Positions 44,819-53,833 of a stretch of DNA of 64,000 nucleotides are shown here, in pieces. How positions within the stretch are numbered: position 1 is the first letter of the stretch; the number at the start of each line of letters is the position of its first letter. A program made the position numbers and the translations under genes. A model generated the notes under the pieces. The model saw nothing but the letters and a program-made list of their open reading frames with translations. It had not been told where the DNA came from and made no database searches. The DNA comes from Sabulicella rubraurantiaca (GTDB taxonomy: Bacteria > Pseudomonadota > Alphaproteobacteria > Acetobacterales > Acetobacteraceae), in the NCBI RefSeq assembly GCF_017355885.1, contig NZ_JAFEUU010000003.1:310001-374000 (forward strand), given 5' to 3'.

Positions 44819-45841
44819 ATGAAGAAGATCGGCTTCCTGTCCTTCGGCCATTGGACGCCCTCGCCCGGCTCGGCCACGCGCTCCGCGGCCGATGCGCTGC
44901 TGCAATCCATCGACCTCGCCGTCGCGGCGGAGGAGCTGGGCGCGGATGGCGCCTATGTCCGCGTGCATCATTTCGCCCGGCAGCTCGCCTCGCCCTTCCC
45001 GCTGCTCGCCGCCATGGGCGCGAAGACGAGCCGCATCGAGCTCGGCACGGCCGTCATCGACATGCGCTACGAGAACCCGCTCTACATGGCCGAGGATGCC
45101 GGCGCGGCCGACCTGATCAGCGGCGGCCGCCTGCAGCTCGGCCTTAGCCGCGGCTCGCCCGAGCAGGTGATCGATGGTTGGCGGTATTTCGGCTACGCCC
45201 CCGCCGAGGACGAGAGCGATGCCGGGATGGGCCGCCGTCACGCCAAGGTCTTCCTGGAGGCGCTGCGCGGCGAGGGTTTCGCCCGGCCGAACCCGCGCCC
45301 GATGTTTCCCAACCCGCCGGGCCTGCTGCGGCTCGAGCCGCATTCGGAGGGGCTGCGCGAGCGCATCTGGTGGGGCTCCAGCTCGGACGCCACGGCGGTC
45401 TGGGCCGCGCAGCAGGGGATGAACCTGCAAAGCTCCACCCTCAAGGACGACGAGACGGGCGAGGCCTTCCACATCCAGCAGGCCAAGCAGATCCGCGCGT
45501 TTCACGCCGCCTGGAAGGAGGCCGGGCATGCCCGCACCCCGCGCGTCTCAGTGAGTCGCAGCATCTTCCCGCTGCTCGATGACCGCGACCGCGCCTATTT
45601 CGGTCGCAGCGGCAAGGAGGAGGACCAGGTCGGCTTCATCGACGAGAAGACCCGCGCCATCTTCGGCCGCAGCTACGCCGCCGAGCCGGATGCGCTGGTC
45701 GAGCAGCTTCGCGCCGACGAGGCGATCGCGGCGGCGGACACGCTGCTCCTGACCATTCCGAACCAGCTGGGCGTGGAATACTGCGCCCACGTCATCGAGG
45801 GCATCCTCAAGCACGTCGCCCCCGCCCTGGGATGGCGCTGA
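44819..45841 (+). CDS. LLM-class flavin-dependent oxidoreductase
   Basis: 340 residues, a bacterial luciferase-like (beta/alpha)8 barrel: MKKIGFLSFGHWTPS at the start, LAVAAEELGADGAYVRVHHF, KTSRIELGTAVIDMRYENPL, GGRLQLGLSRGSPEQVIDGW and WWGSSSDATAVWAAQQGMNL. These match group-A flavin monooxygenase-like proteins that use reduced FMN or F420; the absence of other F420 genes here makes FMN likelier. The substrate is unknown. It stands alone on the plus strand, convergent with the formate dehydrogenase genes and divergent from the HARP-like gene. Confidence 0.9.
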   Translation: MKKIGFLSFGHWTPSPGSATRSAADALLQSIDLAVAAEELGADGAYVRVHHFARQLASPFPLLAAMGAKTSRIELGTAVIDMRYENPLYMAEDAGAADLISGGRLQLGLSRGSPEQVIDGWRYFGYAPAEDESDAGMGRRHAKVFLEALRGEGFARPNPRPMFPNPPGLLRLEPHSEGLRERIWWGSSSDATAVWAAQQGMNLQSSTLKDDETGEAFHIQQAKQIRAFHAAWKEAGHARTPRVSVSRSIFPLLDDRDRAYFGRSGKEEDQVGFIDEKTRAIFGRSYAAEPDALVEQLRADEAIAAADTLLLTIPNQLGVEYCAHVIEGILKHVAPALGWR

Positions 45842-45865
45842 GCCCGGTCCCTGGATGGCTGCGCC

Positions 45866-48613
45866 TTATGCCGGCTCCAGCCTCGCGGCGCAGAACTTGA
45901 AGCCGGGGATCTTGCCATCCGGATCGAGGCGGGGGTCGGTCAGCAGATTGGCCGCCGCCTCGCGATAGGCGAAGGGGATGAAGGCCAGACCCTCTGGCAG
46001 GGCCGGGTCCTCGCGCGCGAGCAGCTCCACCGCGCCTCGCCGCGTCGCCACGCGCAGGCGCTGGCCGCTGGCAAGGCCGAGGCGCCGGAGTTCCACCGGC
46101 GCGAGGGAGACGGTCGGCGTGGGTTCCAACGCATCCAGCACGCGCGCGCGGCGGGTCATGGCGCCGGTGTGCCAGTGCTCCAACTCGCGCCCGGTGGTGA
46201 GCACGAAGGGGTAATCGGCATCCGGCATCTCACCTGGATCCGACAGGCCAGCGGGCGCCAGCCGCGCGCGGCCGGAAGGGGTGGGGAAGGCATCCCGGAA
46301 GACGATGGCCTCGCCAGGCGCATCGGGCGCGGGACAGGGGTAGGTGACGCTGTTCTCGCGCTCCAGCCGCTCCCAGGTGATGTTGGCGAGGGAGGGCATG
46401 GCCTGCGCCATCTCGGTGAACACGTCGCGCGCCTGGAGCTGCGGCCAGTCGAGACCGAGACGCCGCGCGAGGTCGGCGATGATCTGCAGATCCTGCCGCG
46501 CCTCGCCTGGCAGGGGAGTGGCGGCGCGGCCGATCTGCACCTGGCGGTTCGTGTTGGTGACGGTACCGTCCTTCTCCGGCCAGGCGGAGCCGGGCAGGAC
46601 GACGTCGGCCAGCGCCGCGGTTTCCGTCAGGAACAGGTCCTGCACCACGAGGTGGTCCAGCCGCGCGAGGGCGGCGCGGGCATGCGCGAGGTCCGGATCG
46701 GACATGGCGGGGTTCTCGCCCATCACGTACATGCCGCGGATCTCGCGGCGCTCGGCCGCCTGCAGGATCTCCACCACCGTCAGGCCTGGCCGCGCGTCCA
46801 GCGTCGTACCCCAGAGCTCCTCCAGGAAGGCGCGGGCGACCGGGTCCGAGGTGCGGTGGTAGTCGGGCAGCATCATCGGGATCAGCCCGGCATCGGAGGC
46901 GCCCTGCACGTTGTTCTGCCCGCGCAGGGGATGCAGCCCGGCGCCCTCGTGCCCGACATGACCGCAGAGCAGCGCCAGCGCGATCAGGGCGCGGGCATTG
47001 TCCGTGCCGTGCACGGACTGGCTGACGCCCATGCCCCAGAGCGTCAGCGCCGAGCGCGCCCCCGCATAGAGCCGCGCGACACGCCGCACCTGCTCCGCCG
47101 GCACGCGGGAGAAGCGCTCCATCGCTTCCGGCGTGTAGGCGGCGAGGTGCGCGCGCAACTCGGCGAAGCCGTCCACGCGCGCAGCGACGAAGGCAGCGTC
47201 GTAGAGCCCTTCCTCCACGATCACGTGCAGCATGGCGTTCAGCAGGGCGACATCCTGGCCGGGCGCGAAGCGGACCACCTCGGTCGCGAAGCGGTCCAGC
47301 CCCGTACCGCGCGGGTCCATCACCACGAGCTTCGCGCCGCGCGAGGCGGCATCCTTCAGGAAGGTGGCGGCGACGGGGTGATTCTCCGTCGGCCGCGCGC
47401 CGATAACCAGCAGCAGATCGGCCTCGGCCGCCGCGGTGAAGGGCGCGGTCACCGCGGCGCTGCCGACATCCTCCAGCAGGGCCGCAACGCTCGCCGCGTG
47501 GCAGAGCCGCGTGCAATGGTCCACGTTGTTGGTGCCGAACCCGGTCCGCACCAGCTTCTGGAACAGATAGGCTTCCTCATTCGAGCCCTTGGCGCTGCCG
47601 AAGCCGGCCAGCGCGGCGGGCCCGCCGGCACCGTCGCGGATGCGGGCAAGCCCCTGCGCGGCGCGCTCCAGCGCCTCCTCCCAGCTGGCTTCGCGGAAAT
47701 GGCGGCGGGCGCGGGCGGGGTCGAGGCAGTCGGCGGGGTCCTTGGGGGCGCCGTTCAGGCGGATCAACGGCTTGGTCAGCCGTTCGGGATGCGCGATGTA
47801 GTCGAAGCCGAAGCGCCCCTTCACGCAGAGCCGGCCCGCATTCGCGGGGCCATCGCGGCCCACCACCTCCTCGATCCGCCCGTCGCGCACGCGAAACCCG
47901 ACCTGGCAGCCGACGCCGCAATAGGGGCATACGCTCGCCACCTCCTTCGCCGGGGGCGCGGCGCGTCGGCCCGACGCGTCCAGCACGGACTTCGGAAGCA
48001 GCGCGCCTGTCGGGCAGGCCTGCACGCATTCCCCGCAGGCCACGCAGGAGGAGGCGCCCATCGGGTCCAGCAGGTCGAAGCTGACCGTCGCCTCCATGCC
48101 GCGATGGGCAAAGCCGATGACGTCATTGTGCTGCACCTCGTGGCAGGCGCGCTCGCACAGCCCGCAGGTGATGCAGGCATCGAGCTGCACCGCCATGGCC
48201 GGGTGGGAAAGATCGGGTGCCGGCCGCACCGGCTCCGGCGCGAAGCGGGAGGCCGAGACGCCCAGTTCCCGTGCCCAGTGCGCGAAGATGCCGCTGTCGT
48301 CGCGCGCCGATCCCTCCGGCATGTCGGCCAGCAGGAGTTCGAACACCATGCGGCGTGCGTGACGGGCGCGTTCGCTCGCGCTGCGCACCACCATCCCCGA
48401 CGTCGGCACACGGCGGCAGGAGGCGGTGAGCACGCGCTCTCCCTCCACCTCGACCAGGCAGGCGCGGCAATTCCCATCCGGGCCGTAGCCGGGGCGGGGC
48501 AGGTGGCACAGATGCGGGATGGCGACGCCCGCGCCCCGCGCCGCGGTCCAGATGGTTTCGCCGGGCGCGGCCTCGACCTCCTGGCCGTCCAGGGTGAAGC
48601 GGATCGCCGTCAC
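45866..48613 (-). CDS. fdhF: NAD-linked formate dehydrogenase, alpha subunit (molybdopterin)
   Basis: 915 residues from a GTG at 48613 that overlaps the upstream gene's stop (GTGA) and follows AGGAGG. Domains: N-terminal [2Fe-2S] ferredoxin (CHLPRPGYGPDGNCRAC), a NuoG-like His-Cys3 cluster region, two 4Fe-4S motifs (CITCGLCERACHE, CVACGECVQACPTGAL), the molybdopterin 4Fe-4S motif CPYCGVGCQVGF, then the catalytic domain with the metal-ligand cysteine in RLCHAASVA (Cys371; selenocysteine in E. coli FdhF) and a C-terminal molydopterin dinucleotide-binding domain. It oxidises formate to CO2 and passes electrons through the clusters to the NuoEF-like subunit and NAD. FdhD and pterin-loading genes are not in the window. 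Confidence 0.9.
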   Translation of the reverse strand: MTAIRFTLDGQEVEAAPGETIWTAARGAGVAIPHLCHLPRPGYGPDGNCRACLVEVEGERVLTASCRRVPTSGMVVRSASERARHARRMVFELLLADMPEGSARDDSGIFAHWARELGVSASRFAPEPVRPAPDLSHPAMAVQLDACITCGLCERACHEVQHNDVIGFAHRGMEATVSFDLLDPMGASSCVACGECVQACPTGALLPKSVLDASGRRAAPPAKEVASVCPYCGVGCQVGFRVRDGRIEEVVGRDGPANAGRLCVKGRFGFDYIAHPERLTKPLIRLNGAPKDPADCLDPARARRHFREASWEEALERAAQGLARIRDGAGGPAALAGFGSAKGSNEEAYLFQKLVRTGFGTNNVDHCTRLCHAASVAALLEDVGSAAVTAPFTAAAEADLLLVIGARPTENHPVAATFLKDAASRGAKLVVMDPRGTGLDRFATEVVRFAPGQDVALLNAMLHVIVEEGLYDAAFVAARVDGFAELRAHLAAYTPEAMERFSRVPAEQVRRVARLYAGARSALTLWGMGVSQSVHGTDNARALIALALLCGHVGHEGAGLHPLRGQNNVQGASDAGLIPMMLPDYHRTSDPVARAFLEELWGTTLDARPGLTVVEILQAAERREIRGMYVMGENPAMSDPDLAHARAALARLDHLVVQDLFLTETAALADVVLPGSAWPEKDGTVTNTNRQVQIGRAATPLPGEARQDLQIIADLARRLGLDWPQLQARDVFTEMAQAMPSLANITWERLERENSVTYPCPAPDAPGEAIVFRDAFPTPSGRARLAPAGLSDPGEMPDADYPFVLTTGRELEHWHTGAMTRRARVLDALEPTPTVSLAPVELRRLGLASGQRLRVATRRGAVELLAREDPALPEGLAFIPFAYREAAANLLTDPRLDPDGKIPGFKFCAARLEPA

Positions 48614-50310
48614 GGCACCTCCTCGGGGAAGAAGCGCAGCAGGCTGCGCACCGGGTTCATCGCCGCTTGGCCGAGGCCGCAGATCGAGCCATCCGCCATG
48701 GCCTCGGCGAGTTCTCCGAGCAGCGCGCGGTTCCATTCGGGTACGTTGAGCAAGTGCAACGCCTTGGCGGTGCCGACCCGGCAGGGCGTGCATTGCCCGC
48801 AGCTCTCCTCGCGGAAGAAGCGCAGGAGGTTGCGCGCGACCTCTGCCAGATCGTCCCGGTCAGAGAGCACGACGACCGCACCGGAGCCAACGAAGCAGCC
48901 CTCCGCATCCAGCGCACCCACATCGAGCGGCAGATCGGCCAGATGCGCCGGCAGGATGCCGCCCGAGGCGCCACCGGGCAGGTAGCCGATGAAGCGGTGG
49001 CCCTCCGCCATGCCGCCCGAGAACTCCTCGATCAGCTCGCGCGCCGTGACGCCCGCGGGTGCGCGCTTCACGCCGGGCTCGCGGACGCGGCCGGAGACGG
49101 AGAAGAAGCGCTCGCCCTTCGCGCCCCGGCGCCCGGCCGAGGCGTAGCGATCCGCCCCCTCGGGCGTCGCCAGGATGGCGGGCAGCCACCACAGCGTCTC
49201 GACGTTGTGGACGACCGTGGGGCGGCCGAACAACCCGTGCTCACCGGGGAAGGGGGGCTTGTGGCGCGGATAGCCGCGACGCCCCTCGATGCTTTCGAGG
49301 AGTGCAGTCTCCTCGCCGCAGATATAGGCGCCGGCGCCGCGCCGGAGATGCACGGGCAGGCCGGGGATGCCAGCCCCGCGCAACTCCTCCAAAGCGCGCG
49401 TCAGGACGCGGCGGAGATCCGGATACTCGTCGCGCAGATAGATCCAGCACGCCTCCGCGCCGATCGCATGGGCGGCGAGCAGCATGCCTTCCAGTACCTG
49501 ATGCGGCTCGGTCTCCAGGCAGAAGCGGTCCTTGAAGGTGCCGGGCTCGCCTTCATCGGCATTGACGACGAGGTGGCGCGGCGCGGGATGGGACAGGGCC
49601 AAGCGCCACTTCCGCGCGGCTGGGAAGCCCGCGCCGCCGAGGCCCCGCAGCCCGGCCCGCTCCACGGTGGCGACCATTGCCTCGCGAGTCAGGGTGCCGG
49701 CCTGCGCGGCCCGCAGGGCAACGTGGCCGCCACGCGCGCGGTAACCGTCGAGGCCCGGTGGCTTCGGTGTGGCGACGATGCCGGTTCGTGCGGCCGAGAG
49801 AAGTGTCCCCTGTTCCGCCGGCGCGACTGGCTCGAAGCCGATGGCCGCGGCTGGCGCGCAGTGGCAGGCGCCCATGCAGGGGGAAGCGATCACGCGCGTG
49901 CCCGGTGGCGCCGCATCTCGCGCCGCCTCGAGCAGCGCGCCCGCACCAGCCATCATGCAAGGCAGGCCCTTGCAGACGCGGATGGTGACGGGCGGCGGCG
50001 CGGGGGCGTCGTCGGGCAGGATGTCGAAATGGGCGTAGAAGCTCGCGGTCTCGAACACCTCGACCGGGGCGAGGCGGTGCCACTCCGCCAGGGCGACAAG
50101 CTGGCCCTCCCGCAGGCAGCCGGCGGCGTCCTGGAGCGCGTGAAGCTGCTCGATCAGCAGGTCGCGCCGCGGCTCCGCGATGCCCGCCGCAACCAACGCG
50201 GCTTGCACCGCCGCATGCGCCTCGGCCGTGGCGACGCGGCCCCGCGGGCGGAGCCGCGGCTTGCGCACCGCAGCGTTGCTTCCGACCGCCAGCGGCTTCG
50301 TCGCAGACAT
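48610..50310 (-). CDS. Formate dehydrogenase diaphorase subunit, NuoE-NuoF fusion
   Basis: 566 residues. Residues 1 to about 155 are a NuoE/FdsG-type thioredoxin-like domain with four cluster cysteines (CKGLPC and CMGAC). The rest is NuoF/FdsB-like: FMN/NADH site GLRGLGGAGFPAARKW, NADEGEPGTFKDR, YICGEETALLESIEGRRGYP, and the 4Fe-4S motif SCGQCTPCRVG with a distal SICGLG cysteine. The fusion carries NADH, FMN, [2Fe-2S] and [4Fe-4S] and would hand electrons from FdhF to NAD. The start lies in an ATG pair (50316/50310) where the signal before 50310 is slightly better; neither is strong. Its stop overlaps the fdhF GTG. Confidence 0.9.
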   Translation of the reverse strand: MSATKPLAVGSNAAVRKPRLRPRGRVATAEAHAAVQAALVAAGIAEPRRDLLIEQLHALQDAAGCLREGQLVALAEWHRLAPVEVFETASFYAHFDILPDDAPAPPPVTIRVCKGLPCMMAGAGALLEAARDAAPPGTRVIASPCMGACHCAPAAAIGFEPVAPAEQGTLLSAARTGIVATPKPPGLDGYRARGGHVALRAAQAGTLTREAMVATVERAGLRGLGGAGFPAARKWRLALSHPAPRHLVVNADEGEPGTFKDRFCLETEPHQVLEGMLLAAHAIGAEACWIYLRDEYPDLRRVLTRALEELRGAGIPGLPVHLRRGAGAYICGEETALLESIEGRRGYPRHKPPFPGEHGLFGRPTVVHNVETLWWLPAILATPEGADRYASAGRRGAKGERFFSVSGRVREPGVKRAPAGVTARELIEEFSGGMAEGHRFIGYLPGGASGGILPAHLADLPLDVGALDAEGCFVGSGAVVVLSDRDDLAEVARNLLRFFREESCGQCTPCRVGTAKALHLLNVPEWNRALLGELAEAMADGSICGLGQAAMNPVRSLLRFFPEEVP

Positions 50311-50455
50311 TTCCATTCCCAGCCCACTCTTTTGCCTAGCGATAGCGCAGATCAGGACGTGATGTGAGACCCTTCTCGGGCCGGGCCGGCGCTTGTCACC
50401 AGCGCGCCCACGCTGCAAGGAACGGGAACCCGGTCGAACAGGGACGGAAACGACG

Positions 50456-51655
50456 TTGAAGCTGCCTTTGTGGGCCAGCGCCCTTGCTGGGACGCTGCTT
50501 GTCCAGACCGTGTGTTCCTTTGCCAGCATCTCGGTGCCGATCCTGGGCCCGCCCTTGATGATGCGAGCGGGGCTTTCGCCCGAGAGCATCGGCCTCGTCT
50601 CGGCCCTGTCGGCGGCGGGGATCTGCTGGTTCCTGGCCTGCGGCGGCGCGATGCTCAGCCATTTCGGACCCATCCGCACCTTGCAGATCGGCATGGTCTG
50701 CATGGCCGTCGGCATCGCCATACTTTCGCAGCCCCTCGGCTTCCTCGGGCTTCTGGGAGCGCTCGCGATCGGCTTCGGAAACGGACCCAATACGCCGGCC
50801 GGAAGCCAGATCCTCATCCGTCATGCGCCGCCCGCGCATCGCACGCTCATCTTCTCGATCAAGCAGGCCGGCGTGCCGCTCGGCGGGGCGCTGGCAGGGC
50901 TGATCGTCGCGCCGGTCGCGGCCGCGCATGGGCTTTCGGCGGCGCTGGGCCTGCTCATCGCCCTCCTGCTGGCCTGCTGCCTCGCCATCCAGGGTTTTCG
51001 CGGCTCGCTGGAGGCGGAGAAGGGGCCCCGCCAGCCGGGCTGGGCCCGCGCGCTGATCCAGCCGGCGGAGATGGTGCGCTGCGTGGGCGCGTTGCGGGCG
51101 CACCCGTCCTTGCCGATGCTGACGGTGATCGGCGCATCCTACTCGCTGATGCAGGCTTGCCTGACGGCCTTCATCGCCACCTTCGTCTATACCCGGCATG
51201 GCGCCTCCCTGGCGGAAGCGGGACAGGTCGTCGCGGTGATGCAGTGCGCCAGCATGATCGGGCGCATCGCGCTCGGCTGGGTGGCCGACCGGATGGGGAA
51301 TGCGATGCGCCACCTCGGCCTCCAGGCGATCCTCTCCGGCGCGGCCGTGTCCCTGCTGGTCGTGGCGGGGGATGAGGGGCGCTGGGCACTCTATGCCTGC
51401 GCGGGGCTGGTGGGCTTCACCGCCATCGGCTGGAACGGGGTCCACATCGCGGAGCTGGCGAGGGTCGCGCCGCTGCCGCTGGTGAGCAGCGTGACCGCCG
51501 CCTCCAGCCTGTTCGGATTCGTCGCCTCGGTCACGGGCCCGCTGGTCTTCATGGGGCTGGTGAGCGCGGGCAGCGGGTTCGAGGCTGCCTTCCATGTCAT
51601 GGCAGCGCAACTCGTCGCCGTCGGGCTGGCGTGCCTTGTCCTGAGGTGGTCGTGA
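50456..51655 (+). CDS. MFS transporter
   Basis: 399 residues from a probable TTG at 50456; the frame has no ATG before the first membrane helix. Twelve helices, with the MFS halves starting LWASALAGTLLVQTVCSFAS and (after a loop EKGPRQPGWARALIQPAEM) LTVIGASYSLMQACLTAFIA. The conserved loop motif appears as CGGAMLSHFGPIRTLQIGMV and GRIALGWVADRMGN. The family cannot be assigned to a substrate. It lies next to the TetR gene and catabolic operon on the same strand and might move the same or a related compound. It is divergent from the formate dehydrogenase genes. Confidence 0.88.
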   Translation: MKLPLWASALAGTLLVQTVCSFASISVPILGPPLMMRAGLSPESIGLVSALSAAGICWFLACGGAMLSHFGPIRTLQIGMVCMAVGIAILSQPLGFLGLLGALAIGFGNGPNTPAGSQILIRHAPPAHRTLIFSIKQAGVPLGGALAGLIVAPVAAAHGLSAALGLLIALLLACCLAIQGFRGSLEAEKGPRQPGWARALIQPAEMVRCVGALRAHPSLPMLTVIGASYSLMQACLTAFIATFVYTRHGASLAEAGQVVAVMQCASMIGRIALGWVADRMGNAMRHLGLQAILSGAAVSLLVVAGDEGRWALYACAGLVGFTAIGWNGVHIAELARVAPLPLVSSVTAASSLFGFVASVTGPLVFMGLVSAGSGFEAAFHVMAAQLVAVGLACLVLRWS

Positions 51656-51727
51656 CCTTCGGAGCAGGCCCGGGCGGCCACCTTTGACGGCCCGCCGGCC
51701 CGCGTGACAGGTTCCGCGCAGCACATC

Positions 51728-52390
51728 ATGCCCAGGACCGCCCGCACCACGGCCGCCAAGACCACAAAGCCCGCCGGCCGCTCCCGCCGCCAGGAGAAGG
51801 CCGAGCAGGTCCGCCTGGCCCTGTTCGATGCCGCGGCGCGCATTGTCGGCAAGCATGGCTATGCCGGTGCCTCCGTCGCGCGCATCACGGCGCTGGCCGG
51901 GGTGGCGCAGGGGACCTTCTACAACTACTTCGCCTCGCGCCAGGACCTGCTGGACCAGCTCCTGCCCGCCATGGGCGAGGAGATGCTGGCCCATATCGCT
52001 GGCACGGTGCGCGGCGAGCGCGACGAGGTCGCGCGCGAGGAGAGGCGCTTCCGCGCCTTCTTCGCCTTCCTGCAGAAGCGCCCGGCCTTCCTGCGCATCC
52101 TCAACGAGGCGGAGGTCTATGCGCCCAAGGGGTTCCGCGCGCATCTCGCGAACATCGCCGCCGATTACCGCCGCGCCCTGGAAGCCGCGCGCGGCCGCGG
52201 CGCCCTGCCAGGTTTCGCCGAGGACGAGATCGAGCCGCTGGTGTTCCTGCTCATGGCCGCGCGCAGCTACACGAGCGTGCGCTACGCCGAGGGGCCGGGT
52301 GGCAAGGTCAAGGCGCCGCCGGAGAGCCTGATCCGCGCCTATGTGAAGCTGATGCGCCACGGAATCGCGAGTGGCGCTGCGGAGGAGTGA
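51728..52390 (+). CDS. TetR-family regulator, probable controller of the catabolic operon
   Basis: 220 residues from the ATG at 51728; the frame extends to a GTG at 51704. HTH at about 27-73: EQVRLALFDAAARIVGKHGY, GASVARITALAGVAQGTFYN, YFASRQDLLDQLLPAMGEEM. The C-terminal ligand domain includes RRFRAFFAFLQKRPAFLRIL, NEAEVYAPKGFRAHLA. A short palindrome lies in the gap before the binding-protein gene at 52534. By position it likely regulates the ABC transporter and CoA-pathway genes downstream. The effector is unknown. Confidence 0.9.
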   Translation: MPRTARTTAAKTTKPAGRSRRQEKAEQVRLALFDAAARIVGKHGYAGASVARITALAGVAQGTFYNYFASRQDLLDQLLPAMGEEMLAHIAGTVRGERDEVAREERRFRAFFAFLQKRPAFLRILNEAEVYAPKGFRAHLANIAADYRRALEAARGRGALPGFAEDEIEPLVFLLMAARSYTSVRYAEGPGGKVKAPPESLIRAYVKLMRHGIASGAAEE

Positions 52391-52435
52391 ACCTGGCCTG
52401 CGGGGCGATCCCGCTGCCGGGCAAAAAAATGAACG

Positions 52436-52451
52436 GTGATTCGGAAATCAC
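52436..52451. promoter_or_regulatory. Palindrome before the catabolic operon
   Basis: GTGATT-CGGA-AATCAC, 6-bp perfect arms, 83 bases upstream of the binding-protein start, in the gap after the TetR gene. The stretch around it (GCAAAAAAATGAAC) is AT-rich for this genome, so promoter and operator are plausibly here. Confidence 0.6.
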
Positions 52452-52533
52452 ATGATGAATTGACCTTCACGTGGCGGCCTGCCTAAGCTTCGCGCAAATG
52501 GGGCGCAGCCATGATGCCCCAGGAGGAGGAAAC

Positions 52534-53799
52534 ATGTCCCAGCACGACCGCGGCATCGGCCGCCGTTCCACCTTGATGGCGGGCGCCGCGATGGGTGCGG
52601 CAGCCATCACCGGCTTTCCCATGGTCGCCCGGGGCCAGGGGCGCCAGCCGATCAAGATCGGCATGCCGACCATCCTTTCCGGCCGCGTCGCCCAGCTCGG
52701 CGTCTCCTCCCGCAACGCGGTGATGATGGAGATCGAGAAGTTCAACGCGGCGGGCGGGCTCGATGGCCGTCCCATCGAGGTGATCGTGCGCGACAGCCGC
52801 GGCGTCCCAGCCGAGGCCGCCCGCATCGCGCGCGAGATGATCACCTCCGACCGCGTGGATCTTCTCTTCGATGGCGAGCCCTCCTCGGGCGGCTTCGCGG
52901 TGCACGAGGTGGTGCGCGAGACCGGCACGCTGACGCTGCACCTGAACTCCGAAACCTCATCGCTGAGCGCCGATCCGCGCCAGCGCTTCTGGAACGCCTT
53001 CCGCATCGCGCGCCAGGGCATCCATGACTCGATCGCGGGTGGCGCCTATGCCGCGGAGATCGTGAAGTCGCGCAATCTGCGGCGCTGGATGACCGTGTCC
53101 CCGGACTACGCCTATGGCCGCGACACGACGGCGGAGTTCCTCGAATACCTGCGGGCCTTCGCGCCCGACGTGCAGGTGGTGGGCGAGACCTGGCCCCGCC
53201 TGTTCCAGCCCGATTACACCGAGAACGTGACGCGGCTGACGCAGGGCCGCCCGCAGGCGATCTATTCGTGCCTCTGGGCCGGCGACCTCGTCACCTTCGT
53301 CGAGCAGGCCTCGCTCTACGGGCTATTCAACCAGTCGCAGTTCTTCGGCGTGAACATGGCGGACTACACGACGCTGCAGCAGATCAAGCAGCTGCCGCGC
53401 GGTGTTCACTCCGGCAACCGCTACCTGAAGAACTTCCCGCCCGTGCCGGGCAACCTCGCCTTCGCCGAGGAATACAACCGCCGCTACCAGACCTATCCGA
53501 CCAACTGGGCCTGGCAATCCGCCACCGCCGTGCACCTCATCACCGAGGCGCTGAAGAAGGTCGGCGGAACGGACCCGCGCGCCCTGGCCAATGCACTGAA
53601 GGGGATGACCATTGACAGCCCCTTCGGCGCCGACGGCAAGGTCACGATGCGCGCCGAGGACCAGACCCTGGTGGGCTACGCGATCGGATGGGGCACCACC
53701 ATCTCGGCCGATCCCTACGTGGAGAACATGACCACCGCCGACTGGTCCATGATCTTCCGCCACGAGCAGGAGTGGAAGCGCGCGAAGGGCTGGGCCTGA
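52534..53799 (+). CDS. LIV-type ABC transporter substrate-binding protein, Tat-exported
   Basis: 421 residues from the ATG at 52534 with AGGAGGAGG upstream. The N-terminus, GIGRRSTLMAGAAMGAAAIT, has twin arginines before a weakly hydrophobic core, typical of Tat export. The periplasmic-binding fold of the LIV/AmiC type follows: IKIGMPTILSGRVAQLGVSS, EKFNAAGGLDGRPIEVIVRD, DYAYGRDTTAEFLEYLRAFA, GVNMADYTTLQQIKQLPRGV. It captures the transported ligand for the permeases encoded next. Such proteins bind amino acids, amides, aromatic or carboxylic acids, and the ligand cannot be told here. Confidence 0.9.
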   Translation: MSQHDRGIGRRSTLMAGAAMGAAAITGFPMVARGQGRQPIKIGMPTILSGRVAQLGVSSRNAVMMEIEKFNAAGGLDGRPIEVIVRDSRGVPAEAARIAREMITSDRVDLLFDGEPSSGGFAVHEVVRETGTLTLHLNSETSSLSADPRQRFWNAFRIARQGIHDSIAGGAYAAEIVKSRNLRRWMTVSPDYAYGRDTTAEFLEYLRAFAPDVQVVGETWPRLFQPDYTENVTRLTQGRPQAIYSCLWAGDLVTFVEQASLYGLFNQSQFFGVNMADYTTLQQIKQLPRGVHSGNRYLKNFPPVPGNLAFAEEYNRRYQTYPTNWAWQSATAVHLITEALKKVGGTDPRALANALKGMTIDSPFGADGKVTMRAEDQTLVGYAIGWGTTISADPYVENMTTADWSMIFRHEQEWKRAKGWA

Positions 53800-53833
53800 G
53801 CCGCGCCTTTTCCTTCGCGCACGGAGCGACCTG

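Noticed and set aside
46169-48985. A 938-codon plus-strand open frame opposite the formate dehydrogenase genes
   Set aside because: Shadow of codon bias; all cofactor motifs are on the minus strand.
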